Assembly: GCF_021602345.1 (NCBI RefSeq)
Contig: NZ_BQID01000002.1
Coordinates: 372,001 to 436,000 of the forward strand
Reading direction: 5' to 3'
Length of the DNA: 64,000 nt
DNA from: Pseudomonas pharyngis
GTDB taxonomy: Bacteria; Pseudomonadota; Gammaproteobacteria; Pseudomonadales; Pseudomonadaceae
The notes under the pieces were generated by a model, which ran no database searches, was not told where the DNA came from, and was given only the letters and a program-made list of their open reading frames with translations. The position numbers and the translations under genes were made by a program. This document shows, one piece after another, positions 7,969-16,530 of the stretch. How positions within the stretch are numbered: position 1 is the first letter of the stretch; every line of letters starts with the position of its first letter.

Positions 7969-9267
7969 ATGACTACCCTGTCGCTCGAAGCCGTTTCGGC
8001 GGTGCGTTCCAACGCCTACCGTAAAACCGCCTGGCGCCTGATGCCGTTCCTGATGCTGTGCTACCTGTGCGCCTACCTCGATCGCGTCAATGTCGGCTTT
8101 GCCAAACTGCAAATGATGAACGATCTGGCGCTCAGCGAAACAGTCTACGGGCTGGGCGCGGGCATGTTCTTCATCGGCTACTTTCTCTGCGAAGTGCCCA
8201 GCAACATCATCCTGCACAAGGTCGGCGCGCGGGTCTGGATCGCGCGCATCATGATCACCTGGGGCATTGTCTCCGCCCTCTTCGCCTTCGTCGAAACCGC
8301 CTGGCAGTTCTACGCCCTGCGCTTTCTGCTGGGCATTGCCGAAGCCGGCCTGGCGCCGGGTCTGCTGCTGTACCTCACCTACTGGTTTCCGTCCTACCGA
8401 CGTGCGCGCATGACGGTGTTGTGGTTCATCGCCATCCCGTTGTCGGGCATGGTCGGCGGCCCGCTCTCCGGCTGGATCATGAACCACTTCGCCGGTATGC
8501 ACGGCTGGGCCGGCTGGCAATGGATGTTTGTGCTGGAGGCTGTGCCTACGGTGGTTGTCGGACTGCTGGTGCTCAGCTATCTCAAGGATGGCGTGCATCA
8601 GGCCAGTTGGCTCAACGACGACGAAAAAGCCCTGATCGCTCGTGAGCTGGCGGAGGACGACCAGCAGAAAGTGACGCATGCGTCCGTGGGCGAATTCATT
8701 CGTGACCGTCGCCTCTGGCTGCTCGCGGGGATCTATTTCTGTGTGGTGATGGGGCAGTACGCAATCACCTTCTGGCTGCCGACCCTTGTGCGTAATGCCG
8801 GGGTCTCCGATCCGATGAAGATCGGCTTGCTGACCAGCCTGCCGTACCTCTGTGCCATCGCCGCCATGTTGCTGGTCGGACGCAGTGGCGACAAACATCG
8901 CGAACGCCGCTGGCACCTGATCGTGCCGATGATCGCCGGGGCCATCGGCCTGACCCTCGCGGCGCTGATTGGAGGCAATGTGATGCTGTCCATTCTCAGT
9001 CTGTGCCTGGCGGCTTCCGGCATCCTGTCCGCGACCTCGCTGTTCTGGATGCTCCCCACCACGCTGCTTGGTGGTGTCTCCGCCGCGGCCGGCATCGCCG
9101 CCGTCAACAGCTTCGCCAACCTTGCCGGCTTCTGCTCGCCCTACCTGATTGGCTGGATAACCACACTCACAGGCTCCAGCGCTATCGGCATGTATCTGAT
9201 CACCGGCGTGCTGCTGATCGGCGCCTCGCTGGTCCTGCGCATTCCCGCTGCCTTGGTCAATCGTTGA
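7969..9267 (+). CDS. MFS transporter, anion:cation symporter (ACS) family
   Basis: 432 aa from ATG 7969, with 12 predicted helices. LCYLCAYLDRVNVGFAKLQM in helix 1 and GAGMFFIGYFLCEVPSNIIL in helix 2 are the signature of the ACS family (tartrate, phthalate, glucarate and related transporters). These proteins import organic acid anions with protons. It lies between the SDR and the transketolase subunits, 18 bp before the latter, so it probably imports the substrate of this pathway. The ACS family favours an acidic substrate, such as a sugar acid. Confidence 0.88.
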   Translation: MTTLSLEAVSAVRSNAYRKTAWRLMPFLMLCYLCAYLDRVNVGFAKLQMMNDLALSETVYGLGAGMFFIGYFLCEVPSNIILHKVGARVWIARIMITWGIVSALFAFVETAWQFYALRFLLGIAEAGLAPGLLLYLTYWFPSYRRARMTVLWFIAIPLSGMVGGPLSGWIMNHFAGMHGWAGWQWMFVLEAVPTVVVGLLVLSYLKDGVHQASWLNDDEKALIARELAEDDQQKVTHASVGEFIRDRRLWLLAGIYFCVVMGQYAITFWLPTLVRNAGVSDPMKIGLLTSLPYLCAIAAMLLVGRSGDKHRERRWHLIVPMIAGAIGLTLAALIGGNVMLSILSLCLAASGILSATSLFWMLPTTLLGGVSAAAGIAAVNSFANLAGFCSPYLIGWITTLTGSSAIGMYLITGVLLIGASLVLRIPAALVNR

Positions 9268-9285
9268 TTCACAGGAGAATTCACC

Positions 9286-10134
9286 ATGACTGCCAACCTT
9301 TCATTCACAACACCCCAGACGCTGGCCGAGCGCGCCCATAACATTCGCCGCCATGCCTTGCGCATGGGCCAGGTGCAAGGCCAGGGCTACGTCGGCCAGG
9401 CCCTCGGTGCGGCGGACCTGCTCGCGGTCGCTTACTTCCATGCGCTGAGCTATCGCCCCGAAGACCCGGCGTGGGAGCCGCGTGATCGTTTCTATCTGTC
9501 GATCGGTCACTATGCGATTGCGCTGTACGCGGCGCTGATCGAAGCCGAGATCGTCCCGCTCGATGAGCTTGAAACCTACGGCTCGGATGACAGCCGATTG
9601 CCGATGTCGGGCATGGCCGCCTACACGCCGGGCATGGAAATCACCGGTGGTTCGCTGGGTCAGGGGCTGGGCATCGCGGTCGGCGCCTGCCTGGGTCTCA
9701 GGCGCAAGGGCTCGACATCGTTCGTCTACAACCTGCTGTCGGACGGCGAGCTGAACGAAGGCTCGACCTGGGAAGCCGTGATGTCGGCCTCGCACTGGAA
9801 GCTCGACAACCTGATCGCCATCGTCGACGTCAACAACCAGCAAGCGGACGGCCACTCCAGCGAGATCCTGTCGTTCGAACCCATCGTGGATCGCTGGAAA
9901 GCGTTTGGCTGGTTCACCCAGCGCGTCGACGGCAACGACCTGGACGCACTGGTCGAAGCCTTCGATGCCGCCCGCCACCACCCCGGCACTCAGCCACGGG
10001 TGATCATCTGCGACACCACCATGGGCAAAGGTGTGCCCTTCCTCGAAAACCGCGAAAAGACCCATTTCATCCGCGTGGACGAACACGAATGGGATCTGGC
10101 ACTGACCACGCTTGAAGAAGGAAAAAACCAATGA
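9286..10134 (+). CDS. Transketolase-like enzyme, N-terminal (TPP-binding) subunit
   Basis: 282 aa, equal to the first half of a full transketolase. ITGGSLGQGLGIAVGACLGL and, at about residues 152-180, SDGELNEGSTWEA followed by VDVNNQQADG form the Mg-thiamine diphosphate site; the usual GDG is SDG here. RFYLSIGHYAIALYAAL matches the N-terminal transketolase substrate region. It ends in an ATGA overlap with the C-terminal subunit, so the two are translationally coupled. The pair should transfer a two-carbon ketol unit. No kinase is nearby, so whether its substrates are phosphorylated is unclear. Confidence 0.88.
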   Translation: MTANLSFTTPQTLAERAHNIRRHALRMGQVQGQGYVGQALGAADLLAVAYFHALSYRPEDPAWEPRDRFYLSIGHYAIALYAALIEAEIVPLDELETYGSDDSRLPMSGMAAYTPGMEITGGSLGQGLGIAVGACLGLRRKGSTSFVYNLLSDGELNEGSTWEAVMSASHWKLDNLIAIVDVNNQQADGHSSEILSFEPIVDRWKAFGWFTQRVDGNDLDALVEAFDAARHHPGTQPRVIICDTTMGKGVPFLENREKTHFIRVDEHEWDLALTTLEEGKNQ

Positions 10135-11153
10135 GCAACGCCGCCAACACACCGACCTCGACTGGCGAACCGATCAAGAAGCGCCTGACCACCTCGGCGA
10201 TGATTGCCTCGATCGCGTCAGAAGGTCAGGTCACCAGATCTGCACCTTTCGGACATGCATTGGCTGCACTGGCGGATCAGCGTCCGGACATCGTCGGCCT
10301 CTCCGCTGACCTGTCCAAGTACACCGACCTGCACATTTTCGCCAAGGCCCACCCGGATCGCTTCTATCAGATGGGCATGGCCGAACAACTGTTGATGAGC
10401 GCTGCCGCAGGCATGGCCCGCGAAGGTTTCGTGCCGTTCGCGACCACGTATGCGGTGTTCGCCTCGCGTCGCGCCTATGACTTCATCTGCATGGCCATTG
10501 CCGAGGAAAACCTCAACGTCAAAATCGTTTGCGGATTGCCCGGCCTCACCACCGGCTACGGCCCCAGCCACCAGGCCACCGATGACCTGGCGATCTTCCG
10601 GGCGATGCCCAACCTGATGATCGTCGACCCTTGTGATGCACTGGAAATTGAACAGGCCGTGCCCGCCATTGCCGCGCATCAGGGGCCGGTCTACATGCGG
10701 CTGCTGCGCGGCAACGTGCCGCTGGTGCTGGATGAATACGGGTATCAATTCGAGATCGGCAAGGCCAAGACCCTGCGCACCGGTAACGATGTCCTGATCA
10801 TCTCGACCGGTTTGATGACCATGCGCGCATTGGAGGCCGCCAAGGCGCTGCAGACCGATGGCGTCGATGTTGCGGTGCTGCATGTGCCGACGATCAAACC
10901 GCTGGATGAACAGACCATTCTCGCCGAGGCCCGCAAGTCTGGCCGGCTGGTGGTTACCGCAGAAAACAGCTCGATTATTGGCGGGCTCGGTGAAGCGGTT
11001 GCCGGGGTACTGCTGCGCAACGGAGTGACGCCGACGTTCAGGCAGATCGCATTGCCCGACGCGTTCCTCGACGCCGGTGCACTGCCGACACTGCATGATC
11101 GCTATGGCATTTCCACCGACGCCGTCTGCGCGCAAATCAAATCCTGGCTTTGA
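10131..11153 (+). CDS. Transketolase-like enzyme, C-terminal (PYR and C-terminal domain) subunit
   Basis: 340 aa. The pyrimidine-binding domain contains FYQMGMAEQLLMSAAAGMA with the glutamate that activates TPP, then TYAVFASRRAYDFI and GPSHQATDDLAIFRAMPN with the conserved His. The C-terminal domain begins near residue 205 (RTGNDVLIISTGLMT). The first 35 residues form an extension before the usual start. The start codon overlaps the preceding stop (ATGA). Together with the upstream subunit it makes a complete transketolase. Split enzymes of this kind occur in specialised sugar pathways; the specific one is not identified. Confidence 0.88.
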   Translation: MSNAANTPTSTGEPIKKRLTTSAMIASIASEGQVTRSAPFGHALAALADQRPDIVGLSADLSKYTDLHIFAKAHPDRFYQMGMAEQLLMSAAAGMAREGFVPFATTYAVFASRRAYDFICMAIAEENLNVKIVCGLPGLTTGYGPSHQATDDLAIFRAMPNLMIVDPCDALEIEQAVPAIAAHQGPVYMRLLRGNVPLVLDEYGYQFEIGKAKTLRTGNDVLIISTGLMTMRALEAAKALQTDGVDVAVLHVPTIKPLDEQTILAEARKSGRLVVTAENSSIIGGLGEAVAGVLLRNGVTPTFRQIALPDAFLDAGALPTLHDRYGISTDAVCAQIKSWL

Positions 11154-11169
11154 CTGCTGATCGGGGCGC

Positions 11170-12147
11170 TTACGGATGAGCGGCCCGATCAGATGGATTC
11201 TCCTGGCCGATCCGCCTGGCATCCCTTCGAACTGCCTGCGGCGGAACGCCAAACCCTCTCATGAACACTTCGCGCATGTGGCGACGGTCTCGAAACCCCG
11301 TTTCCTTCGCCACGCGTTCCAGGCTGTGACGGCTTTGCTCGATCATCACGCGAGCGGCCTCCAGACGCAGGCTTTCAACAGCCTTGGCCGGTGACTGGCC
11401 TGTCTCGGCGGTAAACACCCGGGTGAATTGTCTGGGACTCAAGTGCACGACGTCGGCAAGTTCCTCCACGCTGAGCGGGCGGTCCAGGTGCGTGCGCGCA
11501 TACTCCAGCGCACTTTGAATACGGTCCGACTTTGGAGCAAGCGTAAGCAGTTCCGAATGCTGGGATTGCCCACCCGAACGCCGTTGATGCATGACCAGTT
11601 TGTGCGCCACCGACCTGGCCATGTCGGTGCCCAGATCCTTTTCCACCATGCCCAGCGCCATGTCCAGCGCGGCTGTCATGCCTGCCGACGTCCAGACGGG
11701 ACCGTCGACGATGAAGATCCGGTCTTCCTCGACCTCGATTCTTGGATGCAGCTCACGGAGCTTGTTCGCATAGGCCCAGTGGGTGGTCGCCCTCCGATCG
11801 TCCAGAACCCCTGCCTGCGCCAGAACGAACGAGCCGGTGCACAGACCTGCTGTGCGTCGGGCTCCATCGACGAAGGCGCGCACGCTGGCCAGCACTTCTT
11901 CATCTGGTGGATTCAACGGGGTCAGCGTACCGGTAATCATCCAGGTGTCGGCCAATCCCGGGGCGCCCAGAGGGAGCGTGTCGATGTACATGCCCAATGA
12001 AGAACGCACGGTTCCGCCGCCGATCGAGAAGTTCTGGACCTTGTAGATCTCTTCCCCCGCAACGATGTTGGCGAACTCGAATACAGCTTGGGTTGCCAGG
12101 GACATCACCTGAAAACCCTCGGTAATCAGATAGCCGACGCGATGCAT
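11170..12147 (-). CDS. GlxA-family transcriptional regulator (DJ-1/PfpI domain plus AraC helix-turn-helix)
   Basis: 325 aa. Residues about 1-190 are a class I amidotransferase-like DJ-1/PfpI domain; the nucleophile-elbow region is TAGLCTGSFVLAQAG and TTHWAYANKL follows. Residues about 210-315 are a double AraC helix-turn-helix (RPLSVEELADVVHLSPRQFT and ETGFRDRRHMREVFMRGFG). This architecture is typical of activators sensing amines or small metabolites, such as CdhR, GbdR and ArgR in pseudomonads. It is divergent from a two-gene SDR operon, its likely target. The ligand is unknown. Confidence 0.88.
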   Translation of the reverse strand: MHRVGYLITEGFQVMSLATQAVFEFANIVAGEEIYKVQNFSIGGGTVRSSLGMYIDTLPLGAPGLADTWMITGTLTPLNPPDEEVLASVRAFVDGARRTAGLCTGSFVLAQAGVLDDRRATTHWAYANKLRELHPRIEVEEDRIFIVDGPVWTSAGMTAALDMALGMVEKDLGTDMARSVAHKLVMHQRRSGGQSQHSELLTLAPKSDRIQSALEYARTHLDRPLSVEELADVVHLSPRQFTRVFTAETGQSPAKAVESLRLEAARVMIEQSRHSLERVAKETGFRDRRHMREVFMRGFGVPPQAVRRDARRIGQENPSDRAAHP

Positions 12148-12166
12148 GACTGAACTCCTTTTTGAA

Positions 12167-12202
12167 TGTCCTTAAACACTACCATATACGTCGTTTAAGA
12201 CA
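12167..12202. promoter_or_regulatory. Palindromic operator between the GlxA-type regulator and the SDR operon
   Basis: TGTCCTTAAAC and GTTTAAGACA form an inverted repeat (one extra C in the left arm) with a 15-nt AT-rich centre that could also hold promoter elements. It occupies the 105-bp divergent gap. The spacing suits a dimeric AraC-type regulator. Assignment to the GlxA-type protein is inference from position. Confidence 0.45.
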
Positions 12203-12252
12203 TCAGTCCCCTCCTTCATCATGGCTCCACACACAACCCACGGAGCTTGATC

Positions 12253-13050
12253 ATGACGCAACAATACAAAGGCACTGCGCTCATCACCGGCGCGTCCACC
12301 GGCATCGGCTCGATTTACGCCGAACACCTTGCCCGCCGGGGTTACGATCTGGTGCTGGTGGCGCGCAACCGCGAACGTCTGAACGCACTGGCCAGCCGCC
12401 TGACCAGCGAAACCCGGCAGAACATCGAAGTGTTGCAGGCCGATCTTGGCCGCCCCGAGGACCTCGCCAAGGTAGAACGCAAGTTGCGTGAGGACGCCAG
12501 CATCACTTTGCTGGTCAACAATGCCGGCATCGGCACCCATACCGGCCTGCTGGAGAGTGATGTCGAGCGAATGGCCGAGATGATCACGCTGAACGTCACC
12601 GCCCTCACCCGCCTGACCTACGCCGCGATTCCAGGTTTTGTCGCCCGTGAACAAGGCGCCGTGATCAATATTTCCTCGATCGTCAGCCTGGCGCCGGAGC
12701 TGCTCAACGGCGTGTACGGCGGCAGTAAGGCCTACGTCACCGCGTTCACCCAGTCCCTGCATAAGGAACTCTCGGATAAAGGCATCCGGATCCAGGCTGT
12801 CCTGCCCGGCGCAACCGCGACGGACTTCTGGCAAATCGGTGGATTGCCTGTCGAGCATCTGGATCCGGGCATTGTGATGTCGGCCCAGGACCTGGTCGCC
12901 GGCGCTCTGCAGGATTTCGACAACGGCGTACTGATCTCCATCCCCTCGATGCACGACCTGCAAGGTTACGAGCGTTACGAAGCCAGTCGTCAGGCCTTGT
13001 TCTCCGAGCTTTCGAGCAACCGGCTCGCGCCGCGCTACAACGCCAACTGA
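12253..13050 (+). CDS. SDR-family oxidoreductase
   Basis: 265 aa from ATG 12253. The cofactor motif is ITGASTGIG, followed by LVLVARNRERLNALASRL, the basic pattern of NADP-preferring SDRs of the YdfG/DltE-like group. NNAGIGTHTG, NISSIVS and YGGSKAYVTAFTQSLHKEL carry the active-site Asn, Ser, Tyr and Lys. It is the first gene of an operon with a second SDR 23 bp downstream. The substrate is unknown. Confidence 0.85.
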   Translation: MTQQYKGTALITGASTGIGSIYAEHLARRGYDLVLVARNRERLNALASRLTSETRQNIEVLQADLGRPEDLAKVERKLREDASITLLVNNAGIGTHTGLLESDVERMAEMITLNVTALTRLTYAAIPGFVAREQGAVINISSIVSLAPELLNGVYGGSKAYVTAFTQSLHKELSDKGIRIQAVLPGATATDFWQIGGLPVEHLDPGIVMSAQDLVAGALQDFDNGVLISIPSMHDLQGYERYEASRQALFSELSSNRLAPRYNAN

Positions 13051-13073
13051 TCGCTATCAAAAGGATATGAATC

Positions 13074-13838
13074 ATGAAACTCAGCGCTAACACGATCTTC
13101 ATCACCGGCGGCACCTCCGGCATTGGCCGCGCTTTGGCCGAGGCATTTCACCAGCGCGGCAATCAGGTCATCATCGCGGGCCGTCGCCAGGCCCTGCTGG
13201 ATGAGATCGCCCGGGCCAATCCCGGTATCGACACGGTCCAGCTGGACATCAATGACCCGCAGCAAATCAAGGATGTCGCCCAGGAAGTCATACGCCGCCA
13301 CCCCTCGCTGAACGTGATCATCAATAACGCCGGGATCATGCCGTTCGATAATCCAGCCTCGGGTGATTACGACGACGAACAGGCGGTGAGTCTTTTGCAA
13401 ACCAACCTGCTCGGCCCGGTGCGTGTCAGCGCCGCATTCGTCGAGCACCTCAAGCGTCAACCCGAAGCCTTCATCATCAACAACAGCTCCGTGCTGGCCT
13501 ACCTGCCGCTGGCCGCGACAGCGTTGTACTCGGCGACGAAGGCGGCCATTCACTCCTACTCGCTGTCGCAACGCTTCACCCTGCGCGACACCCGCGTAAA
13601 AGTGCTGGAGATCGCGCCGCCATGGGTCGACACCGACCTGATTCACAAAAGCGGCGATGAGCGCGCCATGCCGCTCGACGAATTCATTCGGGAAACCCTG
13701 GAAAAACTCGAAACGGCGACCACGGAAGTGTTGGTGGATCGGGTCGTCCCGTTGCGAGCCAACCAAGGCATTAATGAGCACGCTCTGATCAATCAGTTCA
13801 ACCAGGCACTGGAGGAGAACCCGATTCCGGTCGCCTGA
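13074..13838 (+). CDS. SDR-family oxidoreductase, DltE-like
   Basis: 254 aa. It starts MKLSANTIFITGGTSGIGRALAEAF and has VIIAGRRQALLDEIARANPG, a pattern shared with DltE-type SDRs. The active site is NNAGIMPFDN, IINNSS and YSATKAAIHSYSLSQRF. The C-terminal part (RVVPLRANQGINEHALINQFN) is also DltE-like. RBS AAAGGAT lies 8 nt upstream. It is cotranscribed with the preceding SDR and followed by a terminator. The reaction is unknown; the name DltE does not imply a role in teichoic acid here. Confidence 0.82.
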   Translation: MKLSANTIFITGGTSGIGRALAEAFHQRGNQVIIAGRRQALLDEIARANPGIDTVQLDINDPQQIKDVAQEVIRRHPSLNVIINNAGIMPFDNPASGDYDDEQAVSLLQTNLLGPVRVSAAFVEHLKRQPEAFIINNSSVLAYLPLAATALYSATKAAIHSYSLSQRFTLRDTRVKVLEIAPPWVDTDLIHKSGDERAMPLDEFIRETLEKLETATTEVLVDRVVPLRANQGINEHALINQFNQALEENPIPVA

Positions 13839-13861
13839 GTTGAAGCCATCTGTCGTCAAGG

Positions 13862-13896
13862 CTGCCAGCCCTCCCTGATGGAAGGCTGGCAGTTTT
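13862..13896 (+). terminator. Rho-independent terminator of the SDR pair
   Basis: Stem CTGCCAGCC/GGCTGGCAG (13862-13870 with 13884-13892), 13-nt loop, followed by TTTTGTATTTT. It lies 24 bp after the second SDR stop. Confidence 0.75.
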
Positions 13897-14050
13897 GTAT
13901 TTTCCGCAAAATGCGGAAAGTCTTCCTGCGATCTGCTTCTGTCTGAAGAAGGTCGTCGCGCATAGCCTGTCACTGCCTTCTCGCGCTCACTGATTTATCG
14001 CGACTCGTGCTTGAAGGCTCCTCATATCACTGGCGCTCAAGGACTTGAAC

Positions 14051-15202
14051 ATGAACAGATTATTTAAAATCGCAGGCCTGGCCCTTGCGGTATCCGTAAG
14101 CGGCCTGGCCGTAGCGCAAAGTGATACGGGCAAAGGCGCCGCCATCGAACGTGTTTACGCGTTCAACGGGGCCATGCCGACAGGCGTGACGGTAACCGAA
14201 ACCGGCCGGATCTTCGTGAACTTCCCCCGCTGGGGCGATGACGTGCCCTACACCGTTGCGGAAATTTCCAACGGTCAACTTGTGCCCTACCCTGATCTGA
14301 AAACCAATGTCGCGGATCCGCAGAACCCGGCCAAGGGATTCATCAGCGTGCAAAGTGTGGTTGCCGACGGCAAAGGCCGCGTCTGGGTGCTCGACACGGC
14401 AGCACCGAAGTTTTCCGCGCCTCAGGCGGGCGGAGCCAAGCTGGTGGCGATCGACCTGGCCTCCGACAAGATCACAAAAACGATTGTGTTCCCTGACGAC
14501 GTCATCCTGCCGACCACCTATGTCAATGACGTGCGCTTTGACTTCCGTACAGGCAAGGAAGGGACCGCCTACATTACCGACTCTTCGGTCAGTGGTCCTG
14601 GCGGCATCATCGTGGTCGATCTGGCGAGTGGCCAGGCAAGCCGCAAACTGACTGGCGCCCAATCCACCTCGGCCGACCCGTCCTTTATCCCGAAGGTTGA
14701 AGGCAAGCCCGCACTGGTGACGCGCGACGCTCAAGGCCAAACCGGCCTGTTGACGGTGGCGTCTGACGGTATTGCCCTGTCCAGTGACGGCAAGACGCTT
14801 TACTTCTGCCCGTTATCGAGCAGGCATCTGTACGCCGTGCCGACTGCCCTGCTGCGTGATCCGGGGGTGAGCGATGCCGAACTGGAAAAAGCCGTCGTCG
14901 ACCTCGGTGAAAAAGGTGCTTCCGACGGTCTTGAAGCCGATGCCGACGGTGCCGTGTACGCCGGTGACTACGAGCACAACGCGATTCGCAAACGCCTGCC
15001 GGACGGTCGCTGGCAGACGCTGGTCGAAGACTCACGAGTGCTTTGGCCCGATACGTTGTCGATCGGCCCGGACGGCTATCTGTATTTCACCGCCAACCAG
15101 CTTCATCGCTCGGCAGGTTTTAATGACGGACAGGACAAACGCGTCAAACCGTACAGCCTGATGCGCGTCAAGATCGGCGCCAGGCCTGCAGCGACGTACT
15201 AA
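14051..15202 (+). CDS. Secreted major-royal-jelly/yellow-like beta-propeller protein
   Basis: 383 aa. Residues 1-24 are a Sec signal peptide ending VSGLAVA before QSDTG. The mature protein begins with a propeller blade TGVTVTETGRIFVNFPRWGDD, has VWVLDTAAP, YVNDVRFDF and AYITDSS in the centre, and near the end ALSSDGKTLYFCPLSSRHLYAVP and DGYLYFTANQLHR. This order is the bacterial MRJP/yellow family, a six-bladed relative of gluconolactonases. A few members act on dopachrome or bind amines; most are unassigned. It stands alone, with about 200 bp of upstream DNA and a convergent LysR gene downstream. Confidence 0.8.
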   Translation: MNRLFKIAGLALAVSVSGLAVAQSDTGKGAAIERVYAFNGAMPTGVTVTETGRIFVNFPRWGDDVPYTVAEISNGQLVPYPDLKTNVADPQNPAKGFISVQSVVADGKGRVWVLDTAAPKFSAPQAGGAKLVAIDLASDKITKTIVFPDDVILPTTYVNDVRFDFRTGKEGTAYITDSSVSGPGGIIVVDLASGQASRKLTGAQSTSADPSFIPKVEGKPALVTRDAQGQTGLLTVASDGIALSSDGKTLYFCPLSSRHLYAVPTALLRDPGVSDAELEKAVVDLGEKGASDGLEADADGAVYAGDYEHNAIRKRLPDGRWQTLVEDSRVLWPDTLSIGPDGYLYFTANQLHRSAGFNDGQDKRVKPYSLMRVKIGARPAATY

Positions 15203-15239
15203 AGAAACGTCAGAGCAATGAGGTATGGCTCAAAGGCCT

Positions 15240-15274
15240 GAACCTGACGCGGCACCTGCAGCCTCGTCAGGTTC
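15240..15274. terminator. Inverted repeat between convergent genes
   Basis: A perfect 10-bp stem GAACCTGACG/CGTCAGGTTC with a 15-nt loop fills the gap between the MRJP-like gene and the LysR gene and ends at the LysR stop codon. There is no U run on either side, so termination in either direction is weakly supported. Confidence 0.4.
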
Positions 15275-16186
15275 TCAATGAGCTACGTAACGTTCGAAGC
15301 GTTGCGCCAGGAAAGCCCTCAATGCCTGCACGGCAGGTGTGAGCGAGGTGCGATGGGGGCACACGAGCTGGAGCGGTGCCGGCTGTCCGACGTCTGCCGG
15401 GAAAAGCTCCACCAGTCGACCGCTGCGCAAGTCATCCAGCACATCGATTTTCGACCTGTAGACGATTCCGAAACCGGCAACCGCCCAGCGCCGGACGATA
15501 TCGGCATCATCACTGACCCGGTCGCCCGTCACCTGAACGGTCCTGACACCGTCCGCAGAATGAAAGCTCCAGCGTTCGTAGGTCTGCTCCCCCATCACAA
15601 ATCGAAGGCAGTTATGGTTGCCCAATTCTTCAGGTGTGGCTGGCCGGCCATGGCAAGCCAGATAGTCCGGCGAGGCGCAGACCGTTCTTCTGTTCGACGG
15701 CGCCAGGGCCAGAGAGACGAGGCTGGAATCGGCCAGCAAACCATAGCGAATACTAGCATCCAGTTGTTCGCCGACCAGGTCGGCAATCTGATCGCTGACC
15801 CGTAACTGCAGCAGCACCTTCGGATGCAGTTGCTGAAACTCGTCGAGCCATCGCAACAGCACGTTTCGGCCGATATCCGACGGTATCGACAATCGAATCG
15901 TGCCGGCGATTTCATCGCGACCTTCACTCAGCGCGATCTCGCCATTTTCGAGCGCTTCGAGTGCCTGCCGGGCATGGGAAAGATAGCGTTCGCCATCGTC
16001 CGATAATCTCAAGCGCCGGGTCGAGCGAACGAACAACCGTGCTCCAAGACTGCCTTCAAGACGCTGAACCGCTCCGCTGGCCAAGGCTGGAGAAATGTCG
16101 AGCAATCGGGCGGCGGCGGAGAAGCTGCCGGCCGCAGCCGTGGTGACGAATACCTGAAGGTCATCTACGCGGACTATTTTCTTCAC
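15275..16186 (-). CDS. LysR-family transcriptional regulator
   Basis: 303 aa from GTG 16186, which puts KKIVRVDDLQVFVTTAAAGS at the N-terminus and gives the family length. ATG 16246 would add 20 residues that do not fit the family. Helix-turn-helix at about residues 9-65 (AARLLDISPALASGAVQRLE), and the effector domain includes SIPSDIGRNVLLRWLDEFQ, as in the CrgA/DsdC-like branch. No strong RBS is visible for either start. Its target is not clear; it is convergent with the MRJP-like gene and divergent from gcd by 344 bp. Confidence 0.8.
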   Translation of the reverse strand: MKKIVRVDDLQVFVTTAAAGSFSAAARLLDISPALASGAVQRLEGSLGARLFVRSTRRLRLSDDGERYLSHARQALEALENGEIALSEGRDEIAGTIRLSIPSDIGRNVLLRWLDEFQQLHPKVLLQLRVSDQIADLVGEQLDASIRYGLLADSSLVSLALAPSNRRTVCASPDYLACHGRPATPEELGNHNCLRFVMGEQTYERWSFHSADGVRTVQVTGDRVSDDADIVRRWAVAGFGIVYRSKIDVLDDLRSGRLVELFPADVGQPAPLQLVCPHRTSLTPAVQALRAFLAQRFERYVAH

Positions 16187-16472
16187 GATCACGAAATTCT
16201 GTAGGGTGCGGACGAAGTTTTTCAGCGTAATGGGAAAAATGATCATTGCCCAGCCGCGGCTCAGGCGCCGGCGCTGTTAGCCATTAGTCTAATCAGCCCA
16301 GGCACCGACGTAATCACTGCGCGAGCCATGCCTGTCACAAATCCCACTTCCCCTGACAGAAAAGCGACTTTCAACCACTTTTCAATATCGCTTGCAGCCT
16401 GACAGGCGCAAACCGTCCCCCGATCCGACGCTTCGCTGAGCAGCAAACTACACTTCATGCTGATTTAGTGAT

Positions 16473-16501
16473 TTAACTAGGTAGTTACCTAACTATATAA
16501 T
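16473..16501 (+). promoter_or_regulatory. Promoter of gcd with a palindromic operator in its spacer
   Basis: A perfect -10 box TATAAT (16496-16501) has a weak -35 TTAACT 17 bp upstream. Between them lies the perfect palindrome TAGGTA-GT-TACCTA (16478-16491). A protein bound here would block RNA polymerase, and the pattern resembles MarR-type operators. It starts 30 bp before the gcd GTG codon. The rest of the 344-bp gap to the LysR start holds nothing else that I can name. Confidence 0.55.
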
Positions 16502-16530
16502 GCTCGCCTCATTTCAACGGGACATTCAAC

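Noticed and set aside
16261-16458. A 65-codon frame on the minus strand upstream of gcd
   Set aside because: No ribosome site of note, no family, atypical composition, and it lies in a promoter region.
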